A DNA stretch of 64,000 nt, from positions 231,817 through 295,816 of the forward strand of contig NZ_CAJHBQ010000004.1 in the NCBI RefSeq assembly GCF_904846685.1, in the 5' to 3' direction. Under the pieces are notes generated by a model that was not told where the DNA came from, searched no databases, and saw only the letters and a list, made by a program, of their open reading frames with translations. Of the stretch, positions 44,875 to 54,953 are shown in pieces. Origin of the DNA: Psychrobacter submarinus (GTDB lineage Bacteria > Pseudomonadota > Gammaproteobacteria > Pseudomonadales > Moraxellaceae). The position numbers were made by a program, and so were the translations under genes. Within the stretch, counting starts at the first letter, position 1, and each line of letters opens with the position of its first letter.

Positions 44875-46002
44875 TTAAAAGGGTTTATCTGCTCGCAGTG
44901 CTTGCATAGCAGAGGTCTCAACGATCTGCCAGTCCTCTACACTATCAGCATCAATATTGCTATTATCGACTAATATCACAAACATTGCTGCTATATCTTG
45001 CTGTTCAGCAGTAGCCAGTGCTTGCTCATACGGCATGGCGGTCAGCGCCGTGGCCCAAGCATCAGCAAGCCCTACCGACTCTGCCGCTACCGTCACGGAA
45101 GGGGCGCCGCCTATGATAGGTTCACCAGTAGTCGGATCTATGGTATGGCTATAGCGTTTATTATCAAAAATAACAGAGTTTCGATAATTGCCAGAAGTAG
45201 CTAAATGCATCTTATTACCCATCGATTTGGGTTGACGAATAGCGGCGATGGTTTGACGCTCAGTCACCGTACTGCCTTCTATTGGCGCGTCAATAGCGAT
45301 TTGCCAAGGCTGAGTTTGTGCGTTGACCCCAGATGAGGCCACTTCACCGCCGATCTCGACCATATAATTACGAATCTGATAGTCTTGTCTTAGCACATCA
45401 GCGATGACATCAACACCGTAGCCCTTTGCTACAGCTGAGAAGTCTAAGCCTACGCCATCTTTGGTTTTATAAAGGCTATCGCCTTCTTGTACCACGCTTT
45501 TGAAGTCGACTAAGGCTTTAGCCTGCGCAATCTCAGCCTGACTTGGCGGGCTTTGTAAGCGCTCAACCGTCATGGTACTGCCAAAACCCCAAGTATCAAT
45601 CAAGGGCATCACTGTCGGATCAAAAGCGCCGCCAGATTGCTCATAAACCTGTCTTGACGTCTCCAAAACATGACTGAAGTCTGCATCGATAGTGATAGGC
45701 GTATTAGCAGTTAAACGATTGAACTTTGATATAGTGGAGTCGTCTATATAAGTCGACATACTGTCGTTGATCTGCTGTAGTCTCTCATCGATAGAAGCTT
45801 GAATAGCGGCCTCATTAGTACCATCTGGGAGCTGATAGCTAATATGGTAGCTGGTACCCATAGTCTCACCGCTCAAAGTATTAAAGTCTGCAGTTGGCTG
45901 CTGGCAAGCACTCAGAGCCAAAAGGCAAGAGGTACTAACTGAGGTTAAGCCCATCATACGGGTTAATTTAGAGGAGTTTTGCGATAAATTTGTCATAGTC
46001 AT
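44875..46002 (-). CDS. apbE: FAD:protein FMN transferase (flavin transferase ApbE)
   Basis: Attaches FMN covalently to Thr in NqrB and NqrC from FAD. 375 residues; the signal peptide ends LLALSACQ (lipobox), so it is a periplasmic lipoprotein. TMGTSYHISYQLPDG (about 47-61), DFSAVAKGYGVDVIAD (about 172-187), and YSHTIDPTTGEPIIGG (about 278-293) are the substrate-binding motifs. The start has no strong ribosome site. It sits between the SDR gene and nqrM. Confidence 0.93.
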   Translation of the reverse strand: MTMTNLSQNSSKLTRMMGLTSVSTSCLLALSACQQPTADFNTLSGETMGTSYHISYQLPDGTNEAAIQASIDERLQQINDSMSTYIDDSTISKFNRLTANTPITIDADFSHVLETSRQVYEQSGGAFDPTVMPLIDTWGFGSTMTVERLQSPPSQAEIAQAKALVDFKSVVQEGDSLYKTKDGVGLDFSAVAKGYGVDVIADVLRQDYQIRNYMVEIGGEVASSGVNAQTQPWQIAIDAPIEGSTVTERQTIAAIRQPKSMGNKMHLATSGNYRNSVIFDNKRYSHTIDPTTGEPIIGGAPSVTVAAESVGLADAWATALTAMPYEQALATAEQQDIAAMFVILVDNSNIDADSVEDWQIVETSAMQALRADKPF

Positions 46003-46158
46003 GTTGTTGCGGTGATAAAAGTAATAGACATAAAATTAGGGGCGTGAATAGCTTTTATCTATTCTACACCCCTAATGGTTTTTAATCATGGCAATAGGCC
46101 AAAATCTGGTTAATCTTATAAAAGCATTCTATAGCCGCTTCACTTTAAAAACGATATA

Positions 46159-46236
46159 GTGCTACTAGGATAAATTTTGCGCAGCCTTTGGAGTGCGAAG
46201 CGCACAGCAAGCAAGGAAAAGTTGTATCAGTAGCAC
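46159..46236. repeat. MITE-like element, family 2, copy A
   Basis: 78 bp with inverted ends: GTGCTACTAGGATAAA on the left, and GTGCTACTGATACAAC as the reverse complement of the right end. The interior has a GTGCG-AAG-CGCAC hairpin. It lies between apbE and the SDR gene, so it is not within a gene. Another copy is at 56996-57066. Confidence 0.55.
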
Positions 46237-46283
46237 GACGTTATTAACGTATCGATTTCATTTCGTATTGGCTATCGATCAAG

Positions 46284-47084
46284 CTACCTAACTTGCGACT
46301 GCCGAATCAGCTTATAAAGCTTAGGCGGTGATAAGCGATTGACTCTAGTCGCCATTCTTTCTTGGCGCCCGCCAACGATGATATATTCTTCACCTTTGCT
46401 AAGTGCTTTAACCACTTGCTTAGCAAATTCGGACGCAGTGAGTCCTTTGCTCGTCGCCTCATCCATCGTACCTAGAGTGCTACCGTCCCCTGTCAAAGCA
46501 TTAATCGAGACATTGGTTTGAATAAAACCTGGGAATATCGTAGCGACCTCAATGCCTTGATCGTAGAGCTCAGCGCGCAGGCTGTTGGCCCATAGATGAA
46601 TAGCGGCTTTGGCTGCACTATAAGCGCCGCGATATTGAGTACCTATCAGTCCTGCGATACTAGATATCATCACAATTTTACCGCCGCCTTGCTCGAGCAT
46701 GGCAGGCAGTACCAGACGCGTCAGCCGCGTTTGCGCAAAGTAATCGAGCTCCATAATTTGGCGCTCTACGTCTTCCGAGGTTTCCATAATCAATGAGCGC
46801 TGGGAGACCCCAGCATTATTAATGAGCCAGTCGATTTTACCCGCTTTATTGATAGCGCTCTTATAAGCCGCTTGAGTCTGCTCGCTATCACTGATATCAA
46901 AAGGTACGATATGATGATTTTTAGACTTTTTGCACTGCTCTTTGACCGCTTCTAACTTGTCCTCATTACGACCACTCAAGATAATAGTCGCGCCTTTTTT
47001 GGCAAAAGCAAGCGCTAGCGCCTCACCTAAACCACTCGACGCCCCAGTGATCCAAATCGTTAGGTCTTTAAATTTCGTTTTCAT
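46284..47084 (-). CDS. Short-chain dehydrogenase/reductase
   Basis: Classical SDR, 266 residues. NAD(P)-binding WITGASSGLGEALALAFAKK, NNAG motif WLINNAGVSQ, catalytic Ser (MISSIAG), and YSAAKAA with the active Tyr and Lys. The C-terminal VGGRQERMATRVNRLSPPKLYKLIRQ is like the DHRS7-type membrane-linked SDRs. The substrate is unknown. It lies in the middle of the NQR locus (between nqrF and apbE), on the same strand, but is flanked by the MITE-like and tandem repeats, so it may be an insertion. I take the second Met (47084), preceded by AAGGA. Confidence 0.88.
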   Translation of the reverse strand: MKTKFKDLTIWITGASSGLGEALALAFAKKGATIILSGRNEDKLEAVKEQCKKSKNHHIVPFDISDSEQTQAAYKSAINKAGKIDWLINNAGVSQRSLIMETSEDVERQIMELDYFAQTRLTRLVLPAMLEQGGGKIVMISSIAGLIGTQYRGAYSAAKAAIHLWANSLRAELYDQGIEVATIFPGFIQTNVSINALTGDGSTLGTMDEATSKGLTASEFAKQVVKALSKGEEYIIVGGRQERMATRVNRLSPPKLYKLIRQSQVR

Positions 47085-47111
47085 AAGCATCCTTACTTAG
47101 TAAAAATAACC

Positions 47112-47187
47112 ATGTCAAAAAGTATCTATGTCAAAAGTAACTATTTTAAAAGTAACTATTTCAAAACTATCCATGTCAAAAATATCA
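47112..47187. repeat. Degenerate 15-bp tandem repeat, five copies
   Basis: Units ATGTCAAAAAGTATCT, ATGTCAAAAGTAACT, ATTTTAAAAGTAACT, ATTTCAAAACTATCC, ATGTCAAAAATATCA in a row. It lies just upstream of the SDR start, in a position that could hold its promoter. AT-rich. Confidence 0.7.
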
Positions 47188-47275
47188 ATATGAATGATCA
47201 ACACTATAAAAAAGTCGCACTCAGATTGCTACTCGAATTTGTAAAATGAGAAAAGCCCGCCTTTAAATATCAGCC

Positions 47276-47303
47276 AAAAAAAAGAGTCTCAATTGAGACT
47301 CTA
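47276..47303 (-). terminator. Terminator of the nqrA-F transcript
   Basis: GAGTCTCAATTGAGACTC, an 18-bp perfect palindrome after nqrF, followed on the minus strand by eight T. It isolates nqrA-F from the SDR, apbE and nqrM genes, which would then need another promoter. Confidence 0.85.
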
Positions 47304-47329
47304 ATTTTAACCACTATATTAAGACTACA

Positions 47330-48565
47330 TTAACCACCAAAGTCATCAAGCATGATGTTTTCATCTTCGACACCGAGGCTATGCAACATATCGATGACAG
47401 CAGCGTTCATCATCGGTGGCCCACACATGTAGTATTCACAGTCTTCTGGGTTTGGATGGTCTTTTAGGTAATTTTCAAGTAGCACATTATGGATAAAGCC
47501 GGTCGGACCATCCCAGTTATCTTCTGGTAATGGATCAGATAGCGCCACATGCCACTCAAAGTTATCGAACTCTTCTTCGAGCTGATCGTAGTCTTCGACA
47601 TAGAACATCTCGCGGATCGAGCGCGCACCGTACCAGAAGCTAATCTTACGATCAGAATTTAGACGTTTTAGCTGATCGAAGATGTGCGAGCGCATCGGTG
47701 CCATACCCGCACCGCCCCCGACGAAGATCATCTCAGCATCGGTATCTTTGGCAAAGAACTCACCATACGGGCCTGATACCGTCACCTTATCACCAGGTTT
47801 TAGGCTAAATACCCAAGACGACATCTTGCCCGGCGGGATACCTTCAGGACCACGCGGCGGTGGACTGGCGATACGGATGTTAAACTTAATGAGGCCTTTT
47901 TCTTCTGGGTAGTTGGCCATCGAGTACGCACGAATAACAGGCTCATCGACTTTTGAGACGTATTTGAAGACGCCGAACTTTTCCCAGTCTTCACGGTACT
48001 CTTCGCCGATATCAAAGTCTTTGTAATGTACTTCGTGCGGCGGCGCTTCTAACTGCACATAACCACCGGCGCGGAAGTTTACCTCTTCGCCTTCTGGAAT
48101 CTTTAGTACCAGCTCTTTAATAAAGGTTGCAACGTTGTCGTTAGAGATGACTTCACATTCCCACTTTTGGACATCGAAGAATTCAGGATCAATCTCAATC
48201 TCCATATCTTGCTTGACCGCTACCTGACAGGCTAGGCGCATATGATTGCGAATCTCACCTTGAGTGAAATAGCCTTCTTCGGTCGGCAAAATAGAGCCGC
48301 CGCCTTCGATCACTCGGCAACGACACTGAGCGCAAGTACCACCGCCGCCGCAAGCTGATGATAAAAATATACCTTCGCTTGCAAGCGTCTGTAGCAGTTT
48401 GCCACCGGCAGGGGTGACAACATCATTATCAGGATTTTCATTAATGCGAATGGTAACGTCCCCTGAGCTGACCAGTCTTGAGCGCGCCGCTAAAATAATA
48501 GCGACAAGGCTCATGATGATCACAGTGAACATAGCAACGCCACCAATCGCCGTAGCATAATCCAT
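47330..48565 (-). CDS. nqrF: Na+-NQR subunit F (NADH dehydrogenase subunit)
   Basis: Entry point for NADH electrons. 411 residues: one N-terminal membrane helix (about 6-27), a 2Fe-2S ferredoxin domain with the cysteine cluster [16 protein letters not shown] (about 70-85) and a later Cys (RLACQV, about 111), and the FAD/NADH reductase domain ([39 protein letters not shown]). Last residues are LDDFGG. It is the final gene of the nqrA-F set. Confidence 0.97.
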   Translation of the reverse strand: MDYATAIGGVAMFTVIIMSLVAIILAARSRLVSSGDVTIRINENPDNDVVTPAGGKLLQTLASEGIFLSSACGGGGTCAQCRCRVIEGGGSILPTEEGYFTQGEIRNHMRLACQVAVKQDMEIEIDPEFFDVQKWECEVISNDNVATFIKELVLKIPEGEEVNFRAGGYVQLEAPPHEVHYKDFDIGEEYREDWEKFGVFKYVSKVDEPVIRAYSMANYPEEKGLIKFNIRIASPPPRGPEGIPPGKMSSWVFSLKPGDKVTVSGPYGEFFAKDTDAEMIFVGGGAGMAPMRSHIFDQLKRLNSDRKISFWYGARSIREMFYVEDYDQLEEEFDNFEWHVALSDPLPEDNWDGPTGFIHNVLLENYLKDHPNPEDCEYYMCGPPMMNAAVIDMLHSLGVEDENIMLDDFGG

Positions 48566-48676
48566 GGTAGGTATCCTTAATTTATGGGGTAGGGGATAAG
48601 AGCTGACTGTAGTGGCTCTCTAGCCCCTTCCAAATAAATGAGTTAAATGGTTCAATAAGCTAATAGTGCTCAGTGC

Positions 48677-49285
48677 CTAAATTGACATACCGCCGAACGA
48701 CATAAAGCCAAGCGACATCAAACCGACAGTAATAAAGGTGATGCCCAAGCCTTGTAGCGGTCCTGGAATGTCTGAATATTTGAGCTTTTCACGGATACCC
48801 GCCAAAGCGACAATAGCGACTGCCCAACCAAAACCAGCACCAACGCCGTAGACGACAGATTCGCTAAAGTTATAATCACGCTCGACCATAAATAGTACGC
48901 CGCCAAGGATGGCGCAGTTAACCGTAATCAGCGGTAAGAATACCCCTAGAGCGTTATAAAGCGCCGGCACAAACTTATCTAAGAACATCTCTAGAATCTG
49001 AACCGTCGCTGCGATTAAGCCGATATAGCTAAGTAGACCTAAGAAGCTAAGATTGATATCAGGAAAGCCCGCCCAAGCCAAAGCGCCACTTTTTAGTATG
49101 AACTGAAAAAGTAGGTTATTCAGCGGTACGGTAATCGCCATAACGACGATGACGGCAACCCCAAGGCCAATAGCTGTTGAGACTTTCTTTGATACTGCTA
49201 AGAAAGTACACATACCTAAAAAATAGGCCAGCGCCATATTCTCAATAAAGACTGAGGTTATAAATAAGCTAACATAATGTCCCAT
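48677..49285 (-). CDS. nqrE: Na+-NQR subunit E
   Basis: 202 residues, six membrane helices. The first half includes [19 protein letters not shown] with the Cys near residue 26 that with NqrD ligates the intramembrane iron centre. NqrE and NqrD are paralogues with inverted topology. The start overlaps the nqrD stop by one base. Confidence 0.97.
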   Translation of the reverse strand: MGHYVSLFITSVFIENMALAYFLGMCTFLAVSKKVSTAIGLGVAVIVVMAITVPLNNLLFQFILKSGALAWAGFPDINLSFLGLLSYIGLIAATVQILEMFLDKFVPALYNALGVFLPLITVNCAILGGVLFMVERDYNFSESVVYGVGAGFGWAVAIVALAGIREKLKYSDIPGPLQGLGITFITVGLMSLGFMSFGGMSI

Positions 49286-49956
49286 TAGTGACCGCCTCCA
49301 TGTGCCATGCCTTTAGATTGCGGCTTCATTACAAAGTCAGCTTCTTCAATTTGTTCTGGCTTCCAAAAACGCACAATGGCGATAAACAAGCCGATGATAA
49401 AGAAGGCTGAAGGTGGCAGTAATAATAGACCGTTAGGTAAGTACCAACCGCCGTCAGTCACTGGTTGCAATATAGTGATACCGAACCAAGTACCTGAGCC
49501 TAATAGCTCACGAATCGTCGCGACGAATAAGAGTACTGCTGAATAACCAAGACCATTACCGACACCATCTAAAAAACTAGGAATCGGTGGATTGCTCATC
49601 GCAAACGCTTCGGCGCGGCCCATCACGATACAGTTAGTGATAATCAAACCAACGAATACCGAAAGTCCTTTACTCACGTCATAAGCGACGGCTTTTAGCA
49701 CCTGATCGACTAAGATAACTAGTGAGGCAATAATTGTCATCTGTACGATAATACGAATACTAGACGGGATTTTTTTGCGAATAATCGAGATAAAAAAGCT
49801 CGAAAACGCAGTGACTAAGGTCAATGCGACACACATGACCATCGCATTGGACATGCTGGTCGTCACGGCGAGTGCCGAACAGATACCTAATATTTGTAAA
49901 CCAATAGGGTTATTGTCAAAAATAGGCGTAGTTAAAATGCTTTTGGTGTCAGCCAT
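49285..49956 (-). CDS. nqrD: Na+-NQR subunit D
   Basis: 223 residues, six membrane helices. Contains the [18 protein letters not shown] region with the conserved Cys near 26 and [21 protein letters not shown] (about 109-129), typical for NqrD/RnfE. Overlaps nqrE by one base; nqrC precedes it by one base. The His/Gly end GMAHGGGH is common in the family. Confidence 0.97.
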   Translation of the reverse strand: MADTKSILTTPIFDNNPIGLQILGICSALAVTTSMSNAMVMCVALTLVTAFSSFFISIIRKKIPSSIRIIVQMTIIASLVILVDQVLKAVAYDVSKGLSVFVGLIITNCIVMGRAEAFAMSNPPIPSFLDGVGNGLGYSAVLLFVATIRELLGSGTWFGITILQPVTDGGWYLPNGLLLLPPSAFFIIGLFIAIVRFWKPEQIEEADFVMKPQSKGMAHGGGH

Positions 49957-49957
49957 G

Positions 49958-50863
49958 TTATGCCTCCTTGCCAGTTGCTAATGGTAGAGCCGCTGCCAGT
50001 TCAGTTGTTGGCTTGGCTTGCTCAAGGTTTGCTTGGCTAGCTTGGGCGTCAGCATTATCGATAGTGGCACCGCTTTCTTCGCGTAGCGCATCTAGATAAG
50101 GTTTATAGCCTTGCTCGCTAAGCCAAAACTGAATCATGTTACTCACGCCGCGACCAGTCAAAGTCGCACCACTAATACCGTCGACCCAGTTCTCTTTTGG
50201 ATTACCGGCTTTGGTAACACCAGTCGCAACCGCGCCATTTTCATCATAAGAATGAATACCGCTCCACTGCGCACGCCACTCAGGCTCTTCAATACGAGCG
50301 CCAAGTCCTGGAGTTTCTTTATGCTCATAAAAGCTGATACCTTTAATGGTATTCATATCGCTCTCAAGCGTTAAGAAGCCATAAATCGTACCCCATAGAC
50401 CATAACCTTGAATCGGTAGTACAACCATTTCTGGATTACCGGCGTCGTCATTTTTGACGTAGACTTTGGCGTATTTAGGGACACGGCCGATGCCAGCAGG
50501 ATCATTAGCGCCCAAATCATTACTGAGTGCTTGGTTCTTGGTCGCTTGGCTTGCGTCATAGTTGTTACGATCAGGGATGCCAACTTCGACGAGCTGTTCG
50601 TCATCTAAATAGTTACCGGCTTGCAGATCAACGATTTTGACATCGAAGTCTTCAAAGCGATTAGCGACATCTTCGGCAGTATCTTGCTCGGCATCATACA
50701 TGCCCGCCGCGACTAAGATATTTTTGTTACGATCTAGGCGCGCGTTTTCGATTTGCGCGGGTTTGAGCCCGACCGCGACTGCTGAGACTAAGACTGAGCA
50801 GACTAAGCATAGCGTTAACGCGACGCTAACAGTTTTTGCATTATTACTTTTGGGCTTGGACAT
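49958..50863 (-). CDS. nqrC: Na+-NQR subunit C (covalent FMN)
   Basis: 301 residues from [16 protein letters not shown], which has GGAGGG upstream; a longer reading frame to 50992 would add an implausible extension. One N-terminal membrane helix and a periplasmic domain carrying FMN on the Thr of [16 protein letters not shown]. The C-terminal 45 residues are Ala/Gln/Thr-rich and extend past other NqrC. Its start lies inside nqrB's 3' end (20-base overlap), so the two are coupled. Confidence 0.96.
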   Translation of the reverse strand: MSKPKSNNAKTVSVALTLCLVCSVLVSAVAVGLKPAQIENARLDRNKNILVAAGMYDAEQDTAEDVANRFEDFDVKIVDLQAGNYLDDEQLVEVGIPDRNNYDASQATKNQALSNDLGANDPAGIGRVPKYAKVYVKNDDAGNPEMVVLPIQGYGLWGTIYGFLTLESDMNTIKGISFYEHKETPGLGARIEEPEWRAQWSGIHSYDENGAVATGVTKAGNPKENWVDGISGATLTGRGVSNMIQFWLSEQGYKPYLDALREESGATIDNADAQASQANLEQAKPTTELAAALPLATGKEA

Positions 50864-52079
50864 AACGAACCCTCCGTGCAGTTTGACGCTTGATATTGGC
50901 TTGCGTGACAAAGTAGTCAAACAAAGGCGCAAATAAGTTAGCAAATAAGATAGCAAGCATGATGCCTTCTGGGAAGGCTGGGTTGATGACACGAATCAGA
51001 ACGGTCATAAAGCCGATCAAAATACCGTAAGCCCAGCGGCCTTTATTGGTATGTGCAGCTGAGACCGGATCGGTTGCCATAAACACCGCACCAAAAGCGA
51101 AGCCACCAATGACTAGATGCCAATAAAAAGGCATACTCATCATCAGGTTATCTTCAGAGCCGATTAGATTAAAGACGAGGGAAGTGGCGATAAGACCAAC
51201 CACACAGCCTGCCATAATACGCCATGAAGCGATACGCGCCCACAGCAGCACCACTGCACCTAACAAAATAGCTAAGGTTGAGACTTCACCGACACTACCT
51301 TGGATATTACCAAAGAACGCATCACTCCAAGTGATAGCGCGGCCATAGACATCAACGAACTGATCAGGCGTGACGCCAAGGGCGGCTAGACCTAGCGGTG
51401 TTGCGCCAGAAAAGCCGTCAACCGCTGTCCATACCGAATCGCCCGACATATAAGCAGGATACGCAAAGTATAAGAAAGCACGGCCTGATAGCGCTGGGTT
51501 TAAGAAGTTTTTACCCGTACCACCGAAGACTTCTTTTGCTACGACAACACCGAAGATAATACCTAAGGCCACTTGCCATAAAGGAATATCGGGCGGCATG
51601 ATAAGCGCGTACAGTACTGAGGTGACAAAGAATCCCTCATTGACTTCGTGCCCACGGACTACTGCAAACAGTATCTCACAGGCAATACCAACCACGAAGG
51701 TGACGAGATAGATGGGCAAGAACTGCATAGCCCCGTAGACGAAGCTGGCCCAAATACTATTAGGGTCGTAGCCTACCATACTAGTGATCACCGTGCGCCA
51801 GCCCTCAGGCTCAAGTCCGAGCTGAGAGATAGCGGTCAAAGCTTGATGACCGACGTTATACATCCCAAAGAACATCGCTGGGAAGGTACAGAGCCAAACG
51901 GTAATCATAATACGTTTTAGATCGATACCATCACGCACGTGCGATGAGGTGAAAGTTGTTGTACCAGGTTGACGCAAAAACGTATCGAACATCTCAAAGA
52001 TGGCGTAGTACTTCTCGTGTTTGCCACCCTTAGTGAAGGACGGCTGCATACGATCGAACATATTGTGTAAAAATTTCAT
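50844..52079 (-). CDS. nqrB: Na+-NQR subunit B (covalent FMN, riboflavin site)
   Basis: 411 residues with about ten membrane helices; the largest membrane subunit and the likely Na+ channel. FMN-attaching Thr in [11 protein letters not shown] (about 225-235). [22 protein letters not shown] is the standard N-terminus. The gene lies 5 bases after nqrA and overlaps nqrC by 20 bases, showing tight coupling in a single operon. Confidence 0.97.
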   Translation of the reverse strand: MKFLHNMFDRMQPSFTKGGKHEKYYAIFEMFDTFLRQPGTTTFTSSHVRDGIDLKRIMITVWLCTFPAMFFGMYNVGHQALTAISQLGLEPEGWRTVITSMVGYDPNSIWASFVYGAMQFLPIYLVTFVVGIACEILFAVVRGHEVNEGFFVTSVLYALIMPPDIPLWQVALGIIFGVVVAKEVFGGTGKNFLNPALSGRAFLYFAYPAYMSGDSVWTAVDGFSGATPLGLAALGVTPDQFVDVYGRAITWSDAFFGNIQGSVGEVSTLAILLGAVVLLWARIASWRIMAGCVVGLIATSLVFNLIGSEDNLMMSMPFYWHLVIGGFAFGAVFMATDPVSAAHTNKGRWAYGILIGFMTVLIRVINPAFPEGIMLAILFANLFAPLFDYFVTQANIKRQTARRVRYVQAQK

Positions 52080-52084
52080 CGTGG

Positions 52085-53434
52085 TTAGCCCTCCAGCTCA
52101 ATGCGCGTTAGGTTATCACGCAAGATATCGCTGTATTCATATTTACCAGGAGAGACGAAGGTGCACAAAGCCACATCCTCTTCGTCCAGTTCGAGTACGC
52201 CCAAATCAACCGCAGAGATGATATCTTCGACAATCAAAGCGCGCAGTAATTGCGTAGGTAGATAATCTTGGGGCATGACCTCTTCATAGATACCGATCGG
52301 CACCATCGCCCGCGGCGAGCCATTGGTAGAGGTGGTAAAGTTAAACTTTTTCTTAAAAAACTGCGAGATATAAATCGGCAGCTTTGAGAAACGGTTTGCA
52401 CCTGGGCTAAAGAAGTGAAAAGCAGGGCGCTCATAGCCTTCAGGCAAAGAGCTGACTTGATCATGGAAGCGGCCAAGATAAGCGACATTAGCAAACAGCT
52501 TACGGCCAGAGAGCACTGAGCCTGAGATAATACGGTTATCACCTGCAATCAGCTGCCCTTTCGTCAACGCCATCAGATCCGCGCCGCGCTCGGTTGCGAT
52601 AAGATGCGGATTGGTTACTGCTGGACCGGCTAGACTCACTAAACGGCGCGTATATAAGCGGCCAGTGGTAAATAATTTACCCAAGGCTATGACGTCTTGA
52701 AAGCCGATCGTCCAGACGCTAACACCGCGCATGATAGGATGCAAAAAGTGAATATGCGTACCCGCCAGACCTGCCGGATGCTTACCTGCAAAGCTATGAT
52801 ATTCAGTGACGTTATCACTAGCAGTTTTGGCTACTTTTGGTAAGCTTGCCTCGGCATGATGACAGACAAAGGTCTTAGGACTCAAAGTCGACAGTACCGC
52901 TAAGCCATCATTGAATGCTTGCAGCTCTTCATTGATCAAAAGCATAGGGTCAAAAGCTAGTGGATTGGTATCCATAGCAGTGACGAAGATAGCATGCGGA
53001 CGCGCGCCAAGCTCAGGGGCTCGGCTATAAGGGCGGGTACGAAACGCCGTCCATTCACCAGAAGCAAACAGCTGTTTTTCAACGATTTCGGAGTCAAGAT
53101 CGGCCAGTTGTTCAGAGTCGTAACGGTCAAACTCTACTTCCTCACCATTGGGGTCAACGGCAATCACCAGACTTTCGAACACTCGGCGTTCACCGCGATT
53201 GACGGCGACAACTTTACCAGCAGCAGGGGCAGTATAAATGACGCCAACGCGTTTTTTGTCTTCAAAAACGGGCTGGCCTTTAGCGACGATGTCACCTTCT
53301 TTGACGTTCATAGTAGGCTTCATGCCCACATAGTCATAGCCAATCAGTGCCACATGTGCAGGTCTGTGCTCAGTTATCTCGCGAGAGGGTTCGCCGGTGA
53401 TGGGCAAATCCAAACCTTTTTTGATGGTAATCAT
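52085..53434 (-). CDS. nqrA: Na+-NQR subunit A
   Basis: 449 residues from [20 protein letters not shown], the standard start; a longer in-frame ORF to 53527 would add 31 unlikely residues. A peripheral subunit with the ubiquinone-related domain ([19 protein letters not shown], biotinyl-like fold). [20 protein letters not shown] (about 235-254) is strongly conserved. First gene of the nqrA-F operon; the promoter must be within the upstream 723-base region. Confidence 0.97.
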   Translation of the reverse strand: MITIKKGLDLPITGEPSREITEHRPAHVALIGYDYVGMKPTMNVKEGDIVAKGQPVFEDKKRVGVIYTAPAAGKVVAVNRGERRVFESLVIAVDPNGEEVEFDRYDSEQLADLDSEIVEKQLFASGEWTAFRTRPYSRAPELGARPHAIFVTAMDTNPLAFDPMLLINEELQAFNDGLAVLSTLSPKTFVCHHAEASLPKVAKTASDNVTEYHSFAGKHPAGLAGTHIHFLHPIMRGVSVWTIGFQDVIALGKLFTTGRLYTRRLVSLAGPAVTNPHLIATERGADLMALTKGQLIAGDNRIISGSVLSGRKLFANVAYLGRFHDQVSSLPEGYERPAFHFFSPGANRFSKLPIYISQFFKKKFNFTTSTNGSPRAMVPIGIYEEVMPQDYLPTQLLRALIVEDIISAVDLGVLELDEEDVALCTFVSPGKYEYSDILRDNLTRIELEG

Positions 53435-54157
53435 AAGCGAAAACTTAGTCCATAGTCTAAAACGATACCAGACGTCCTGTATGGTATAAAGGTAGTATAA
53501 ACAAGCACTACTCAGCAAAGCGTCCACCTGCCAAGGTTATGGCAAAACGGCTCAATGCTTTATCAGTTATGCTCGATTATTCCTACTATCAAGAGTATCA
53601 ACGCTGACCTTAGACTCCTTAACAACACGTTAATATCTTATTCGACTTACCAAAGTGGCGACTGGCTACCAAGATGCATGCTAAGAGTATTAGCTTCAAT
53701 CCGCCTGTATAAAATAGGAATTGAATAAATAGTCTTTCCATACCTTTTATTAAAATCTTGAAACGAGCAATGCTCGTATTATGTTATTCAATAACTTCCT
53801 AAGGATCGCTTACCAATCAAAAAATCGACTCAGTAAACGTTTTGTTGACTAAGTCTGTAAAATGATAGGTAGGGAGATACACATAGGACGATTTTGAATA
53901 GAAACAAATACAAATTTACCTAGGATTATACGCTAAATTGACCTAAAATTGCCAGTTAGTAATTGAATTTACTTAATATTGTGGGTGCTTTAAGACTAGG
54001 AAACTTCTAGTTATCATTTACTTACCTCTCAGTCCGTTTTACTACCTTAAGAGTAGGTGAGTCCTTCATTATGCTTTTATCTCTTTTATTAGATAAAAGC
54101 GACCGTTTTTAAGCTAGACTTGCTAACCTTGTTCAAATTTTATATTAGGAGTGTGTT
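53435..54157. other. Long divergent intergenic region, nqrA / hisA
   Basis: 723 bases, AT-rich, the largest gene-free gap in the window. Contains ACGAGC-AAT-GCTCGT (53763-53777), GTTATT-C-AATAAC (53783-53795), and the 10-bp inverted repeat at 54073-54100. No ORF above 60 codons. Two promoter regions are expected, for the NQR operon and hisA. A small RNA cannot be excluded. Confidence 0.45.
54073..54100. promoter_or_regulatory. 10-bp perfect inverted repeat upstream of hisA
   Basis: GCTTTTATCT, eight-base loop, AGATAAAAGC, followed within five bases by TTTTT. It is 57 bases upstream of the hisA start. Could be an attenuator-like hairpin or a protein operator. Confidence 0.45.
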
Positions 54158-54895
54158 ATGTGTGCTGCGCCAGTGATTATTCCTGCTATTGACCTTAAAG
54201 ATGGCAAATGTGTCCGCCTAAAACAGGGTCGTATGGAAGACGATACGGTGTTCTCTGACGATCCTGTTGCTATGGCAACGCGCTGGGTAGAAGAAGGCGC
54301 GCGTCGTTTACATTTAGTCGATCTAAATGGTGCTTTTGATGGCGTCCCTGTGCACAAGCGCGTGGTTGAAGACATCGCCAAAGCTTATCCAAAGCTGCCG
54401 ATACAACTAGGCGGCGGTGTGCGCACCTTGAATACGATTGAACAATATATCAGTGCTGGACTGACTTATATCATTATCGGTACTAAGGCAGTCGAAGATC
54501 CAAGCTTTGTGAGCGAGGCTTGCCGCGAGTTTGCCGGTCATATCATCGTCGGCATAGATGCCAAAGACGGCATGGTCGCTACTCATGGCTGGGCCAATGT
54601 CACTGATACCAAGGCCACTGAGCTTGCCAAGCGCTTCGCTGATGTTGGTGTATCCTCTATCGTCTATACCGATATCGCTCGTGATGGCATGATGCAAGGT
54701 GTCAACGTTGAGCAGACGGTCAATCTAGCTCGCGAAGGCGGCATTCCGGTTATTGCTTCAGGCGGCGTCACCGATATGAAGGATATCGAGCTACTTAAAC
54801 CTTATGGCGACTGTTTAGAAGGTATCATTACTGGCCGCGCTATTTATGAAGGCTCACTAGATTTTGGCGCCGCTCAGCGTTATTTAGACCAGTAA
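54158..54895 (+). CDS. hisA: ProFAR isomerase
   Basis: Phosphoribosylformimino-5-aminoimidazole carboxamide ribotide isomerase, fourth histidine step. 245 residues, TIM barrel. [16 protein letters not shown] (about 9-24), [10 protein letters not shown] (about 53-62), [12 protein letters not shown] (about 85-96), [13 protein letters not shown] (about 166-178), and [15 protein letters not shown] are all present. It is separate from hisBH (32 kb) and hisF. GGAGTGTGTT precedes ATG. Confidence 0.96.
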   Translation: MCAAPVIIPAIDLKDGKCVRLKQGRMEDDTVFSDDPVAMATRWVEEGARRLHLVDLNGAFDGVPVHKRVVEDIAKAYPKLPIQLGGGVRTLNTIEQYISAGLTYIIIGTKAVEDPSFVSEACREFAGHIIVGIDAKDGMVATHGWANVTDTKATELAKRFADVGVSSIVYTDIARDGMMQGVNVEQTVNLAREGGIPVIASGGVTDMKDIELLKPYGDCLEGIITGRAIYEGSLDFGAAQRYLDQ

Positions 54896-54953
54896 AGATG
54901 CATTGCACGTAAGAGCTTTGAGCTAATAAGACTGAATTTTCTCAAGGATAGTT

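Noticed and set aside
50864..50992. 43-codon N-terminal extension of nqrC
   Set aside because: It lies inside nqrB coding sequence, has no family support, and a strong GGAGGG site precedes the internal Met.
53435..53527. 31-codon N-terminal extension of nqrA
   Set aside because: The internal MITIKKG start is the conserved NqrA N-terminus.
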